Origin: Nostocoides sp.
GTDB lineage: Bacteria; Actinomycetota; Actinomycetes; Actinomycetales; Dermatophilaceae
DNA length: 64,000 nucleotides
Direction of reading: 5' to 3'
Assembly (NCBI GenBank): GCA_016716625.1
Contig: JADJVJ010000001.1
Span: 124,001 to 188,000 of the forward strand
Under the pieces are notes generated by a model, which searched no databases, was not told where the DNA came from, and saw only the letters and a list, made by a program, of their open reading frames with translations. The position numbers and the translations under genes are program-made. Numbering within the stretch: position 1 is the first letter of the stretch; every line of letters begins with the position of its first letter. Below, one piece after another: positions 30,064 through 39,341 of this stretch.

Positions 30064-31611
30064 ATGACTGTGCAGAGCGTGATCGTCGGAGCCGGGCCGC
30101 TGCGGATCGAGGACGTCGTCGCCGTCGCTCGTCAGGGTGCGCCGATCACCCTGGCGGCCGAGGCGCTGGTCGCGGTGCGGCGTTCCCGCGAGGTCGTCGA
30201 GGCGCTCGCGGACGACACCGAGCCACACTATGGCGTCTCGACCGGATTCGGCGCCTTGGCGACCCGCCATATCCCGGTCGAACTACGGCGGCAACTCCAG
30301 CGCAGCCTGGTGCGCTCCCATGCGGCCGGCAGCGGAGCCGAGGTGGAGCGCGAGGTGGTCCGGGCCCTCATGCTGCTGCGGATCGCCACCCTGGCCACCG
30401 GCCGAACCGGGGTGTGTGAGGGGACGCTCACCACGTATGCCGGGATGCTCAACTCGGGGATCACCCCGGTGGTCCACGAGTACGGCTCCCTCGGCTGCTC
30501 GGGGGACCTCGCTCCCCTCTCGCACTGCGCGCTCGCGCTCATCGGCGAGGGGCAGGTGCGGCTCGCCGACGGCACCCTCGTGGACGCCGCGGAGGCGCTG
30601 GCCGGTGCCGGACTCGAACCGGTCGTCCTCGCGGAGAAGGAGGGGTTGGCGCTCATCAACGGCACTGACGGCATGCTCGGCATGCTCGCCCTCGCGGTCG
30701 CCGACCTGCGCCGTCTGCTCACCACCGCGGACATCGCCGCGGCGATGTCTATCGAGGGGCTGCTGGGCACCGACGACGTCCTCGCCGCCGACCTCCACGC
30801 CCTGCGGCCCCAGCCAGGACAGGCGCTCTCTGCGGAGAACATGCGAAAGGTGCTCTCCGGCAGCCCGATCCGGGCTTCGCACGACACGGAAGACTGTCCG
30901 CGGGTCCAGGACGCCTACTCGCTGCGGTGTGCGCCCATCGTCCACGGTGCGGCCCGGGACACCGTCGACCATGCCGCCCGGGTCGCCGGTTGGGAGCTCG
31001 CCTCGGCGATCGACAACCCGGTGGTCACCCTCGACGGCCGGGTCGAGTCCAACGGCAACTTCCACGGCGCCCCGCTCGCCTACGTGCTGGACTTCCTCGC
31101 CATCGTCGCCGCCGATGTCGCCTCGATGGCGGAGCGGCGCACCGACCGGTTCCTCGACAAGGCCCGCAACCACGGGCTGCCGCCCTTCCTCGCCGACGAC
31201 CCAGGGGTCGACAGCGGGCACATGATCGCGCAGTACACCCAGGCTGCCATCGTCTCCGAGCTCAAGCGGCTCGCCGTGCCCGCCTCGGTCGACTCGATCC
31301 CGAGTTCGGCGATGCAGGAGGACCACGTGTCCATGGGCTGGTCCGCGGCCCGCAAGCTGCGCCGCTCGGTCGACGGCCTCACCCGAGTCCTCGCCGTCGA
31401 AGCGCTGACCGCCGCCCGCGGGATCCAGTTGCGAGCCCCGCTGGCCCCGGCCGAGGCCACCGGAGCGGTCATCGACGCCCTCACGGCCGCGGGCGCGAGC
31501 CACCCCGGTACGGATCGCTACCTCGCCCCGGAGATCGAGACGGCATACGCGCTCGTCCACTCCGGTGGGGTGGTCGAGGCCGCGCAGGCCGCGACCGGCC
31601 CGCTGCACTAA
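30064..31611 (+). CDS. hutH: Histidine ammonia-lyase HutH
   Basis: A 515-residue lyase that removes ammonia from histidine to give urocanate. The catalytic MIO group forms from Cys145-Ser146-Gly147 in GSLGCSGDLAPLSH; most HutH proteins have Ala-Ser-Gly, while Streptomyces-type enzymes have Cys here. Other marks are YGVSTGFGALATRHI with the catalytic Tyr, the QDAYSLRCAPIVHGAA block and DNPVVTLDGRVESNGNFHG. ATG 30064 has GGGGGG upstream and gives the normal N terminus; the open frame upstream is not coding. It is first in the hut cluster but separated from hutU by 135 bases with its own operator. Confidence 0.95.
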   Translation: MTVQSVIVGAGPLRIEDVVAVARQGAPITLAAEALVAVRRSREVVEALADDTEPHYGVSTGFGALATRHIPVELRRQLQRSLVRSHAAGSGAEVEREVVRALMLLRIATLATGRTGVCEGTLTTYAGMLNSGITPVVHEYGSLGCSGDLAPLSHCALALIGEGQVRLADGTLVDAAEALAGAGLEPVVLAEKEGLALINGTDGMLGMLALAVADLRRLLTTADIAAAMSIEGLLGTDDVLAADLHALRPQPGQALSAENMRKVLSGSPIRASHDTEDCPRVQDAYSLRCAPIVHGAARDTVDHAARVAGWELASAIDNPVVTLDGRVESNGNFHGAPLAYVLDFLAIVAADVASMAERRTDRFLDKARNHGLPPFLADDPGVDSGHMIAQYTQAAIVSELKRLAVPASVDSIPSSAMQEDHVSMGWSAARKLRRSVDGLTRVLAVEALTAARGIQLRAPLAPAEATGAVIDALTAAGASHPGTDRYLAPEIETAYALVHSGGVVEAAQAATGPLH

Positions 31612-31629
31612 CCAGCGACGATGCCGCAT

Positions 31630-31649
31630 CCGTCTCGGATCTGAGACGG
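31630..31649. promoter_or_regulatory. hut operator B, upstream of hutU
   Basis: CCGTCTCGGATCTGAGACGG is an inverted repeat with 7-bp arms CCGTCTC/GAGACGG. It shares TCTnnnATnnnAGA with operator A and lies 98-117 bases before the hutU ATG, between hutH and hutU. A second promoter for hutU onward is therefore likely. Confidence 0.65.
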
Positions 31650-31746
31650 CCTCGATGCCCCTCCCCTGGGCCTGGGACCCGCCGGCGCGATGGAATGGGG
31701 AGAAGGCCCCACCACAGCAGTGCTTCACCGACGAAGGAGAGAGCCG

Positions 31747-33402
<1,656 letters not shown>

Positions 33403-33417
33403 GGAACAATCCGTCCC

Positions 33418-34656
33418 ATGTCGTCCAGTGCGCGTTCGGCTGCCGGATTTCGGCGGCTCTGGTCCGATCTGCAGGACCTTGGTCGTGACCCCGGCACCGG
33501 CGGCTATCGACGCTTTGCCTGGTCGGCCGAGGACGCCGCGCTGCGGGAGTGGTTCGCCGGCGCGGTGGCCGCGCGCGGGCTGGACCTCGTGGTCGACCGC
33601 AACGGCAACCAGTGGGCGTGGTGGGGTGACCCGGACGCGGCGGCCGCGGCCGGGCGGCCGGGAGTCGTCGTCGGGTCGCACCTGGACTCGGTCCCGGACG
33701 GCGGTGCCTTCGACGGTCCGCTCGGCGTGGTCTCCGCGCTCGTTGCCGTGGAGATGTTGCGGGAGAGCGGCTTCACCCCGCAGCGGCCCATCGGGGTGGT
33801 CAACATGGTCGATGAGGAGGGTGCCCGGTTCGGGGTGGCCTGCGCCGGGTCCCGGCTGCTCACCGGGGTCTTGCACCCAGACCGGGCTCGCGGCCTGACC
33901 GATGCGGACGGCCTGAGCATGGCGACGGCGATGCGGTCGGCCGGCCAGGACCCCAGCCACCTCGGCCGCGACAGCGAAACCCTCGCCCGGATTGGTGCCT
34001 TCGTCGAGCTGCACATCGAGCAGGGCCGGCTGCTCGCCGATGCCGAGAAGGACACTCCCGTCGCCGTGGGCAGCGACATCTGGCCGCACGGGAGGTGGCG
34101 CTTCGACGTGCCCGGGGAGGCCAACCATGCTGGGACCACCCGCTTGGAGGACCGCGAGGACGCCATGCTCGGGTTCGCCGCTGCGGTCATCGCGGCCCGC
34201 AGGTCGGCCAAGGCCCACGGTTGCGTGGCGACCGTCGGCAAAGTGGCGGTCACCCCGGGCGGGGTCAACGCCATACCGAGTGCGGTGAGTGGCTGGCTCG
34301 ACGCGCGCGGAGCCGACGCGGACGCGGTCCGGCGGGTCGTCGCCGAGGTCGAGGAGGTCACTGGTGAGTTCGGCGGGAGGCTCGCCGAAGAGTCGTGGAC
34401 CCCGACGACCGCCTTTGACCCCTCGCTGGTCCGCCGGCTCGCCACCCGGCTCGGCGGGGTTCCGGTCATCGGCACCGGCGCGGGTCACGACGCCGGCATC
34501 TTCGCCAACGCCGGGCTGCGCACCGCCATGCTCTTCGTGCGAAATCCCACAGGGGTCTCGCACTCCCCGGCAGAGTGGGCCACCGAGGCCGACTGCGCGG
34601 CGGGCATCGATGCCCTGCACGAGGTGCTCCTCGACCTGGCCGGAGGTGTCGCGTGA
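33418..34656 (+). CDS. M20 amidohydrolase of the hut operon, candidate N-formylglutamate deformylase
   Basis: A 412-residue di-metal hydrolase of the allantoate amidohydrolase / N-carbamoylase group. Metal-ligand motifs: GSHLDSVPDGG (His and the bridging region), DGPLGV, the Glu pair in VDEEGARFG, HIEQG, and the C-terminal GVSHSPAE. The dimer/lid segment GEANHAGTTRLEDREDA is also conserved. No purine genes are nearby; it sits between hutU and hutF in an overlapping operon. A HutF-type histidine pathway yields N-formylglutamate, which must be hydrolysed, and no HutG gene is present. This enzyme is the obvious candidate for that step. Family is certain, substrate is inferred. Confidence 0.82.
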   Translation: MSSSARSAAGFRRLWSDLQDLGRDPGTGGYRRFAWSAEDAALREWFAGAVAARGLDLVVDRNGNQWAWWGDPDAAAAAGRPGVVVGSHLDSVPDGGAFDGPLGVVSALVAVEMLRESGFTPQRPIGVVNMVDEEGARFGVACAGSRLLTGVLHPDRARGLTDADGLSMATAMRSAGQDPSHLGRDSETLARIGAFVELHIEQGRLLADAEKDTPVAVGSDIWPHGRWRFDVPGEANHAGTTRLEDREDAMLGFAAAVIAARRSAKAHGCVATVGKVAVTPGGVNAIPSAVSGWLDARGADADAVRRVVAEVEEVTGEFGGRLAEESWTPTTAFDPSLVRRLATRLGGVPVIGTGAGHDAGIFANAGLRTAMLFVRNPTGVSHSPAEWATEADCAAGIDALHEVLLDLAGGVA

Positions 34657-36002
34657 CGAGCTGGTTCTGCGACTACGCAGTGCTGCCCCGGGGCGTTCGG
34701 CGTAACGTGCGGATCACCACTCAGGGTGACCGGATCGTCAGCGTCACCCCGCGGACCCGCCAGCAGCCCACCGACGAACACCTGCGCGGGGTGACCAGTC
34801 CGGGGATTGCCAACGGGCACAGCCACGCCTTCCACCGGGCCCTGCGGGGACGGACCCACGGGGACGGCGGCAACTTCTGGACCTGGCGGGAGCAGATGTA
34901 TGCCGTCACCCAGCGCCTCGACCCGCAGACCTATGGCCGCCTCGCCCGGGCCGTTTATGCCGAGATGCTGCTCGCCGGGTACACCGTCGTCGGGGAGTTC
35001 CACTACGTCCACCACGCTCCGGGCGGGCGGCCCTACGGCGATCCCAACGCCATGGGGAACGCCCTCATCGAGGCGGCCCGTGAGGTCGGCATTCGGATGA
35101 CGATGCTCGACACCTGCTACCTCTCCGGTGGCCTCCAGGGTGCTGGCCATGAGCCCTTGGACCCTGTGCAACAACGGTTCTCGGACGGCAGTGTGGATGC
35201 GTGGGCCGACCGGGTCGGCCAGTTGCAACCGGATGCGATGACCCGGGTCGGAGCCGCCGTGCACTCCGTGCGCGCCGTACCCCGCGACGACATCGCCGCG
35301 GTCGCGCGGATCGCCGGCGAAGGCCTCGGCGGGGTGCCCGGGCCCATGCCGCTGCACGTCCACGTCTCCGAACAGCCGGGCGAGAACCTGGCCTGCGAGG
35401 TGTACTACGGCTGCAGCCCGACCGAGCTGCTGCACTCCTGCGGAGCGCTCGGCCCCTGCACGACGGCCATCCACGGCTCACACCTCTCGGAACGGGACAT
35501 TGCGCTCTGGGGCGAGATGCACGGCATCGTGTGCTTCTGTCCGACGACCGAGCGTGACCTGGCCGATGGCATCGGTCCGGCCCGCGAACTTGCCTCCGTC
35601 GGAACCCGGATCTGCATCGGTTCCGACCAGCACGCGGTCATCGACCCGTTCGAGGAGGTCCGCGGCATCGAGATGCACGAGCGGCTCAAGAGCCTGGAGC
35701 GGGGACGGTTCGGCATCGGTGAACTCGTCGACATGGCGACCACGCATGGCTACCAGTCGCTCGGCTGGTGCGACGGGGGACAGCTGCGGGAGGGATGGCT
35801 CGCCGACTTCGTGACGATCCGGCTGGACTCCCCAAGGACCGCCGGTTGCGGGCCGGAACAGATCGCGTATGCCGCGACCAGCGCGGATGTCACCGATGTC
35901 GTCGTCGGCGGGTCTCGGGTGGTCGAGCACGGCGCGCACGCGATCGGGGATGTCGGGCGGCTGCTGCGCGAGGCCATCGTCGAACTCCGCCGACCGGTAT
36001 GA
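34653..36002 (+). CDS. hutF: Formimidoylglutamate deiminase HutF
   Basis: A 449-residue amidohydrolase-superfamily enzyme that deaminates N-formimidoyl-L-glutamate to N-formylglutamate. Metal ligands are visible in NGHSHAFHRALRG (HxH), LHVHVSEQPGEN, the His in TAIHGSHLS, and GSDQHAVIDPFEEVRG (Asp). The start is GTG 34653, overlapping the previous TGA by three of four bases (GTGA), and the stop overlaps hutI by four bases (ATGA). HutF instead of HutG-type formimidoylglutamase defines the route via formylglutamate without ammonia plus formamide release. Confidence 0.9.
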   Translation: MTSWFCDYAVLPRGVRRNVRITTQGDRIVSVTPRTRQQPTDEHLRGVTSPGIANGHSHAFHRALRGRTHGDGGNFWTWREQMYAVTQRLDPQTYGRLARAVYAEMLLAGYTVVGEFHYVHHAPGGRPYGDPNAMGNALIEAAREVGIRMTMLDTCYLSGGLQGAGHEPLDPVQQRFSDGSVDAWADRVGQLQPDAMTRVGAAVHSVRAVPRDDIAAVARIAGEGLGGVPGPMPLHVHVSEQPGENLACEVYYGCSPTELLHSCGALGPCTTAIHGSHLSERDIALWGEMHGIVCFCPTTERDLADGIGPARELASVGTRICIGSDQHAVIDPFEEVRGIEMHERLKSLERGRFGIGELVDMATTHGYQSLGWCDGGQLREGWLADFVTIRLDSPRTAGCGPEQIAYAATSADVTDVVVGGSRVVEHGAHAIGDVGRLLREAIVELRRPV

Positions 36003-37201
36003 CCGGCCCCGACGCCGCCACGCGAAGGCCGGGGCCTGGGCGTGCGCACCTCATCACCGGCATCGCCGAACTCGTCACCTGCGACGGGCCGGCGAACAGC
36101 ACGCCCGAGGAGCGTCTCGGCATCCTCCGCGACGTTGCTGTGGTCGTCACCGACGGCCGGATCTCTTGGCTCGGGGCGGCTTCCGATGCCCCGGCCTGCG
36201 ACTCCCAAGCGGACCTTGAGGGACGTTGCGTCACACCGGGTTTCGTCGACTCGCACAGTCACCTGGTGTTTGCGGGTGATCGTTCGGCCGAGTTCTCGGC
36301 GCGAATGACCGGCGTGCCGTATGACGGCGGCGGGATCGGGGTATCCATGGCGGCGACCCGGGCTGCGAGCGATGAGACCCTGCGCCGCCTCGTGGCCGCC
36401 CGGGTTGCCGAGATGCGCAGCCAAGGCACGACGACGGTGGAGATCAAGAGCGGCTACGGCCTGAGCGTGCTCGACGAGGCCCGATCGCTACGACTCGCCC
36501 ATGAGGTCACCCCGGAGACGACCTTCCTCGGGGCGCACGTGGTGCCACCGGAGCACCGGGGCGACCGCACGGCATACCTCGATCTCGTGGTGGGGGAGAT
36601 GCTGCAGGCCTGCCGACCGTGGGCGCGCTGGGTGGACGTCTTCTGTGAGCCGCACTCGCCTTACGCCTTCACCGCGGAGGAGTCGCGGCGGGTCCTCAGC
36701 GCCGGGATCGCGGCCGGCCTGCTGCCGCGGGTGCACGGCAACCAGCTCGGACCGGGACCGGGGGTGCAGCTGGCCGTGGAGGTGGGCGCCGCGAGCGTCG
36801 ACCACTGCACCTACCTCAGCGACGCCGATATCGACGCCCTCGCCGGTTCTGCGACGGTGGCGACCCTGCTGCCGGGGGTGGAGTTCTCGACCCGCTCGCC
36901 ATACCCCGATGCTCGACGGCTCCTCGCGGCCGGGGTGAGCGTGGCGATCGCGACCGACTGCAACCCCGGGACGTGCTATTCCTCCTCGATGCCGTTCATG
37001 ATCGCGCTCGCGGTCGCGGCGATGCGGATGTCCCCGGCCGAGGCGCTGCTCGCGGCCACCGTGGGTGGGGCCCGCGCCCTCCGGCGCAGCGACATCGGGC
37101 GGGTGTATGTCGGTGGCCCTGCGGACCTTGCCGTGCTCGATGCCCCGAACCACCAGCATCTTGCGTACCGGGCGGGTGTGCCCCTGGCGAGGGCGCTCTA
37201 G
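35999..37201 (+). CDS. hutI: Imidazolonepropionase HutI
   Basis: A 400-residue amidohydrolase that opens imidazolonepropionate to formimidoylglutamate. The metal site HxH is in VDSHSHLVFAGDRS; further marks are the substrate Arg/Tyr segment FSARMTGVPYDGGGIGVSMAATR, TTTVEIKSGYGL, HGNQLGPGPGV, and ATDCNPGTCYSSSMPF, which carries the ligand Asp. Start ATG 35999 overlaps the hutF stop. It is the last hut gene; its end overlaps the convergent deacetylase gene by four bases. Confidence 0.94.
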   Translation: MTGPDAATRRPGPGRAHLITGIAELVTCDGPANSTPEERLGILRDVAVVVTDGRISWLGAASDAPACDSQADLEGRCVTPGFVDSHSHLVFAGDRSAEFSARMTGVPYDGGGIGVSMAATRAASDETLRRLVAARVAEMRSQGTTTVEIKSGYGLSVLDEARSLRLAHEVTPETTFLGAHVVPPEHRGDRTAYLDLVVGEMLQACRPWARWVDVFCEPHSPYAFTAEESRRVLSAGIAAGLLPRVHGNQLGPGPGVQLAVEVGAASVDHCTYLSDADIDALAGSATVATLLPGVEFSTRSPYPDARRLLAAGVSVAIATDCNPGTCYSSSMPFMIALAVAAMRMSPAEALLAATVGGARALRRSDIGRVYVGGPADLAVLDAPNHQHLAYRAGVPLARAL

Positions 37202-38091
37202 CAGCCCGGCAGAGGGCGGATGTCGTAGCCCGCTTTCAGCAGGGCCGGCACGATCCGCGCGACCGCAGCGGCCGTGCGGGAGCGGTCGCCGCCGCCGTCG
37301 TGGAGCAGCACGATGCTGCCCGAGCGCACTCCACCGAGCACCCCGGAGACCATGGTGCGCACCGGGGGACGGGTCCAGTCGGCCACGTCGAGGTCCCAGA
37401 GGTAGTCGACGTAGCCGGCAGCCTTGATGGCCCGTTCGACGCGAGGGTTCGTCGACCCGTACGGGGCCCGCATACACCGGCTGCTGCCGATGACCTTGGC
37501 GGTGGCGCGCAGTTCCCGGCGGATCTGGGCGGCGGTGAGCCGGGTGAGGTCCGGGTGGCTCCAGGTGTGGTTGGCCACGGCGTGTCCGCCCGCCCGGATC
37601 TGGGCGAGCAGGGTGGGGTGGGCCTTGGCGTTGCGGCCGATGACGAAGAAGGTGGCCCGCACCTTGTGCTTGCGCAGGGTGGCCAGGATCGCGGCCGTGG
37701 AGCCTTGCCACGGTCCGTCGTCGAAGGTGAGGTAGATGACGCCGCGGGGTGCCTGGCGCGGGGCCGGCGGTGGGACAGGGCTCTGGACGGCGGGGGCGAC
37801 TGGCACCGTCTCGGGGGTGCTCGGCGCGTTCGCGACCGGAGTCCAGCCGCGCGCCGAGGCAGCGAGCCTCCACGCGACCGGGCCGGCAGTCAGGATGGCC
37901 GACCCCTGCCGGGGCGAGGAGGTGAATTCACGGTTGGGTCCGCGCTGGTGGAGAGAACGAGGCTGGTCTGCAGACCCAGGCGGGGCTCCGATCGACGGCG
38001 ACAGGGCCGCGGCGGCGGCGGGGGCCTGGGTAGCGCTGAGCAGACCGAGGGCGAGGACACCGGTCAGCGCCACCCTGCGTGCCCGCCGCAT
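37198..38091 (-). CDS. Secreted polysaccharide deacetylase (NodB domain)
   Basis: A 297-residue exported carbohydrate esterase family 4 protein. Signal peptide MRRARRVALTGVLALGLLSATQAPAAAA (cut near 28), a Pro/Ala linker to about residue 115, then the NodB domain: IYLTFDDGPW with the catalytic and metal-binding Asp pair, NHTWSHPDL with the two metal His, RAPYGSTNPRV and, late, GSIVLLHDGGGDRS. All five NodB motifs look intact. It likely removes acetyl groups from cell-wall or capsular glycans. ATG 38091 was preferred because the signal peptide then starts normally. Its 3' end overlaps hutI. Confidence 0.85.
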   Translation of the reverse strand: MRRARRVALTGVLALGLLSATQAPAAAAALSPSIGAPPGSADQPRSLHQRGPNREFTSSPRQGSAILTAGPVAWRLAASARGWTPVANAPSTPETVPVAPAVQSPVPPPAPRQAPRGVIYLTFDDGPWQGSTAAILATLRKHKVRATFFVIGRNAKAHPTLLAQIRAGGHAVANHTWSHPDLTRLTAAQIRRELRATAKVIGSSRCMRAPYGSTNPRVERAIKAAGYVDYLWDLDVADWTRPPVRTMVSGVLGGVRSGSIVLLHDGGGDRSRTAAAVARIVPALLKAGYDIRPLPGC

Positions 38092-38184
38092 CTGAGGATC
38101 CTCCGCATCACCTGGCGCCCGACCGTTCGTTCGGCCGCGCGTTACCACCCTAGGAGGTGACCGCCCCCGTGGGCGGGACGCGGG

Positions 38185-38460
38185 TTACGACTCGCGTTTG
38201 GCGACCGCTTGCGGTGGGTGCCCGGCGGATTCGGTGTAGTACCGGGCCGCACGCCGCGTCGCGAACGAGCGGGCCGCGGTCGTCAGTACCCCGGTGAGCG
38301 CGGCGTAACCGACGGCTCGGGAGATCGGGGCCTCCGGGTTGCGGGGGTCGACCTTGTCCTGTCCGGCCTTGCGCCAGATGAGATCGGCCACCTTGGCGGC
38401 CAGGAGCCCGGCGATCGCGGCCGAACCAGGCCCGAGGATGCGCCATACCGCCTTACCCAT
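38185..38460 (-). CDS. DUF4235 family small membrane protein
   Basis: A 91-residue protein with the DUF4235 pattern: VWRILGPGSAAIAGLLAAKVADLIWRKAG, then DPRNPEAPISRAVGYAALTGVLTTAARSFATRRAARYYTESAG. The first hydrophobic stretch and the second Ala-rich stretch are two membrane helices separated by a charged loop. The family is common in Actinobacteria and has no known function. The start at ATG 38460 gives the standard N terminus. It is divergent from the TPP riboswitch operon. Confidence 0.75.
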   Translation of the reverse strand: MGKAVWRILGPGSAAIAGLLAAKVADLIWRKAGQDKVDPRNPEAPISRAVGYAALTGVLTTAARSFATRRAARYYTESAGHPPQAVAKRES

Positions 38461-38545
38461 GCGAGCCACTGTAACCCCGGCCACCGAGGTGCCGCGCGGG
38501 AACGTGGGCCGACGACTCCATCTCGGGAAGCGGCCGCTGGGGGGG

Positions 38546-38551
38546 TACAGT
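38546..38551 (+). promoter_or_regulatory. -10 box of the TPP-controlled operon
   Basis: TACAGT at 38546-38551. A transcript starting about 7 bases later would begin just before the riboswitch aptamer at 38562. No clear -35 is visible. Confidence 0.4.
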
Positions 38552-38561
38552 GGGGAACTCA

Positions 38562-38648
38562 ACGACAGGGGAGCGCTTCGGCGCTGAGAGTGCGGATCCG
38601 CCGCAGACCCTTGGAACCTGATCCGGTTAAGACCGGCGAAGGAAGTCG
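38562..38648 (+). promoter_or_regulatory. TPP riboswitch (THI element)
   Basis: The conserved core is present: GCGCTGAGAGTG (the CUGAGA pyrimidine-sensing loop) followed by ACCCTTGGAACCTGATCCGG, the pyrophosphate-side strand, then GTTAAGACCGGCGAAGGAA. The outer helix P1 pairs CGAC (38563-38566) with GTCG (38645-38648). A short hairpin GATCCGCC lies between. Thiamine pyrophosphate binding would hide the Shine-Dalgarno (GGGAG at 38648-38652) of the transporter gene, so this is likely a translational or combined off-switch. Confidence 0.93.
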
Positions 38649-38660
38649 GGAGTGATGCTC

Positions 38661-39341
38661 ATGTCCTCGTCCACATCGACACGCTCCGAGCGGCCCGCGA
38701 GGCTCGGTCGGTCGACCGTCATAGCGACCCGCCCGCTCATGGGCTGGCGCACGGTCGACATCCTCACGGTCGCCCTGCTCGGGGCGGCCCTGGGGGTCGC
38801 CTACTACGGCTGGGGGCTGCTCTACAACGGCCCGATCACCGCCCTCAAGATCGGCTACGCGCCGCTCATGGGGCTCTTCTCCGGGCTGTGGTTCCTCGCC
38901 GGCGTCGTCGGCGGACTGGTCGTCCGCCGACCCGGCGCCGCCCTGCTCTGCGAACTGGTCGCGGCCAGCGTCTCCGCCCTCATCGGCACCGAATGGGGCG
39001 CCACCGTGCTCATCTCCGGGATTCTCCAGGGCCTGGGTGCCGAGCTGGGGTTCGCCCTCTTCGGGTACCGGGCCTTCGGAGTGCTCGTCGCCGCCCTGGC
39101 CGGGGCGCTCGCTGCCCCGCTGGAGTGGCTCTTCGAGACGTTCTCGCTGCCCGCCGGCGGGGGCGGCTGGTATGCCGACTGGCCGGCTGGCGACAAGCTC
39201 GCCTATCTCGGCGCCCTAGCGGCCTCCGGGGTGCTCCTCGCCGGGGTTCTCGGGTGGCTGCTGACCCGGGCCCTTGCCCGCGCCGGGGCTCTCGGGGCCT
39301 TCCCGCCGGGCCAGGAGCTCCGGGAGTCCCGCGCTGTCTGA
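38661..39341 (+). CDS. ykoE: ECF transporter S component for thiamine/HMP (YkoE type)
   Basis: A 226-residue membrane protein with about six helices, the substrate-binding subunit of an energy-coupling-factor importer. YkoE marks are RTVDILTVALLGAALGVAYYGWG near the start and FSGLWFLAGVVGGLVVRRPGAALLCELVAA. The TPP riboswitch directly upstream shows the substrate is thiamine or its pyrimidine precursor HMP. ATG 38661 was chosen because GGGAG lies eight bases before it; GTG 38652 and ATG 38655 also occur but are too close to that site. The 3' end overlaps the next gene. Confidence 0.88.
   Translation: MSSSTSTRSERPARLGRSTVIATRPLMGWRTVDILTVALLGAALGVAYYGWGLLYNGPITALKIGYAPLMGLFSGLWFLAGVVGGLVVRRPGAALLCELVAASVSALIGTEWGATVLISGILQGLGAELGFALFGYRAFGVLVAALAGALAAPLEWLFETFSLPAGGGGWYADWPAGDKLAYLGALAASGVLLAGVLGWLLTRALARAGALGAFPPGQELRESRAV

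Noticed and set aside
33418..34656. Allantoin degradation gene
   Set aside because: The M20 family would allow allantoate, but there are no purine genes and the gene is fused into the hut operon by overlap.
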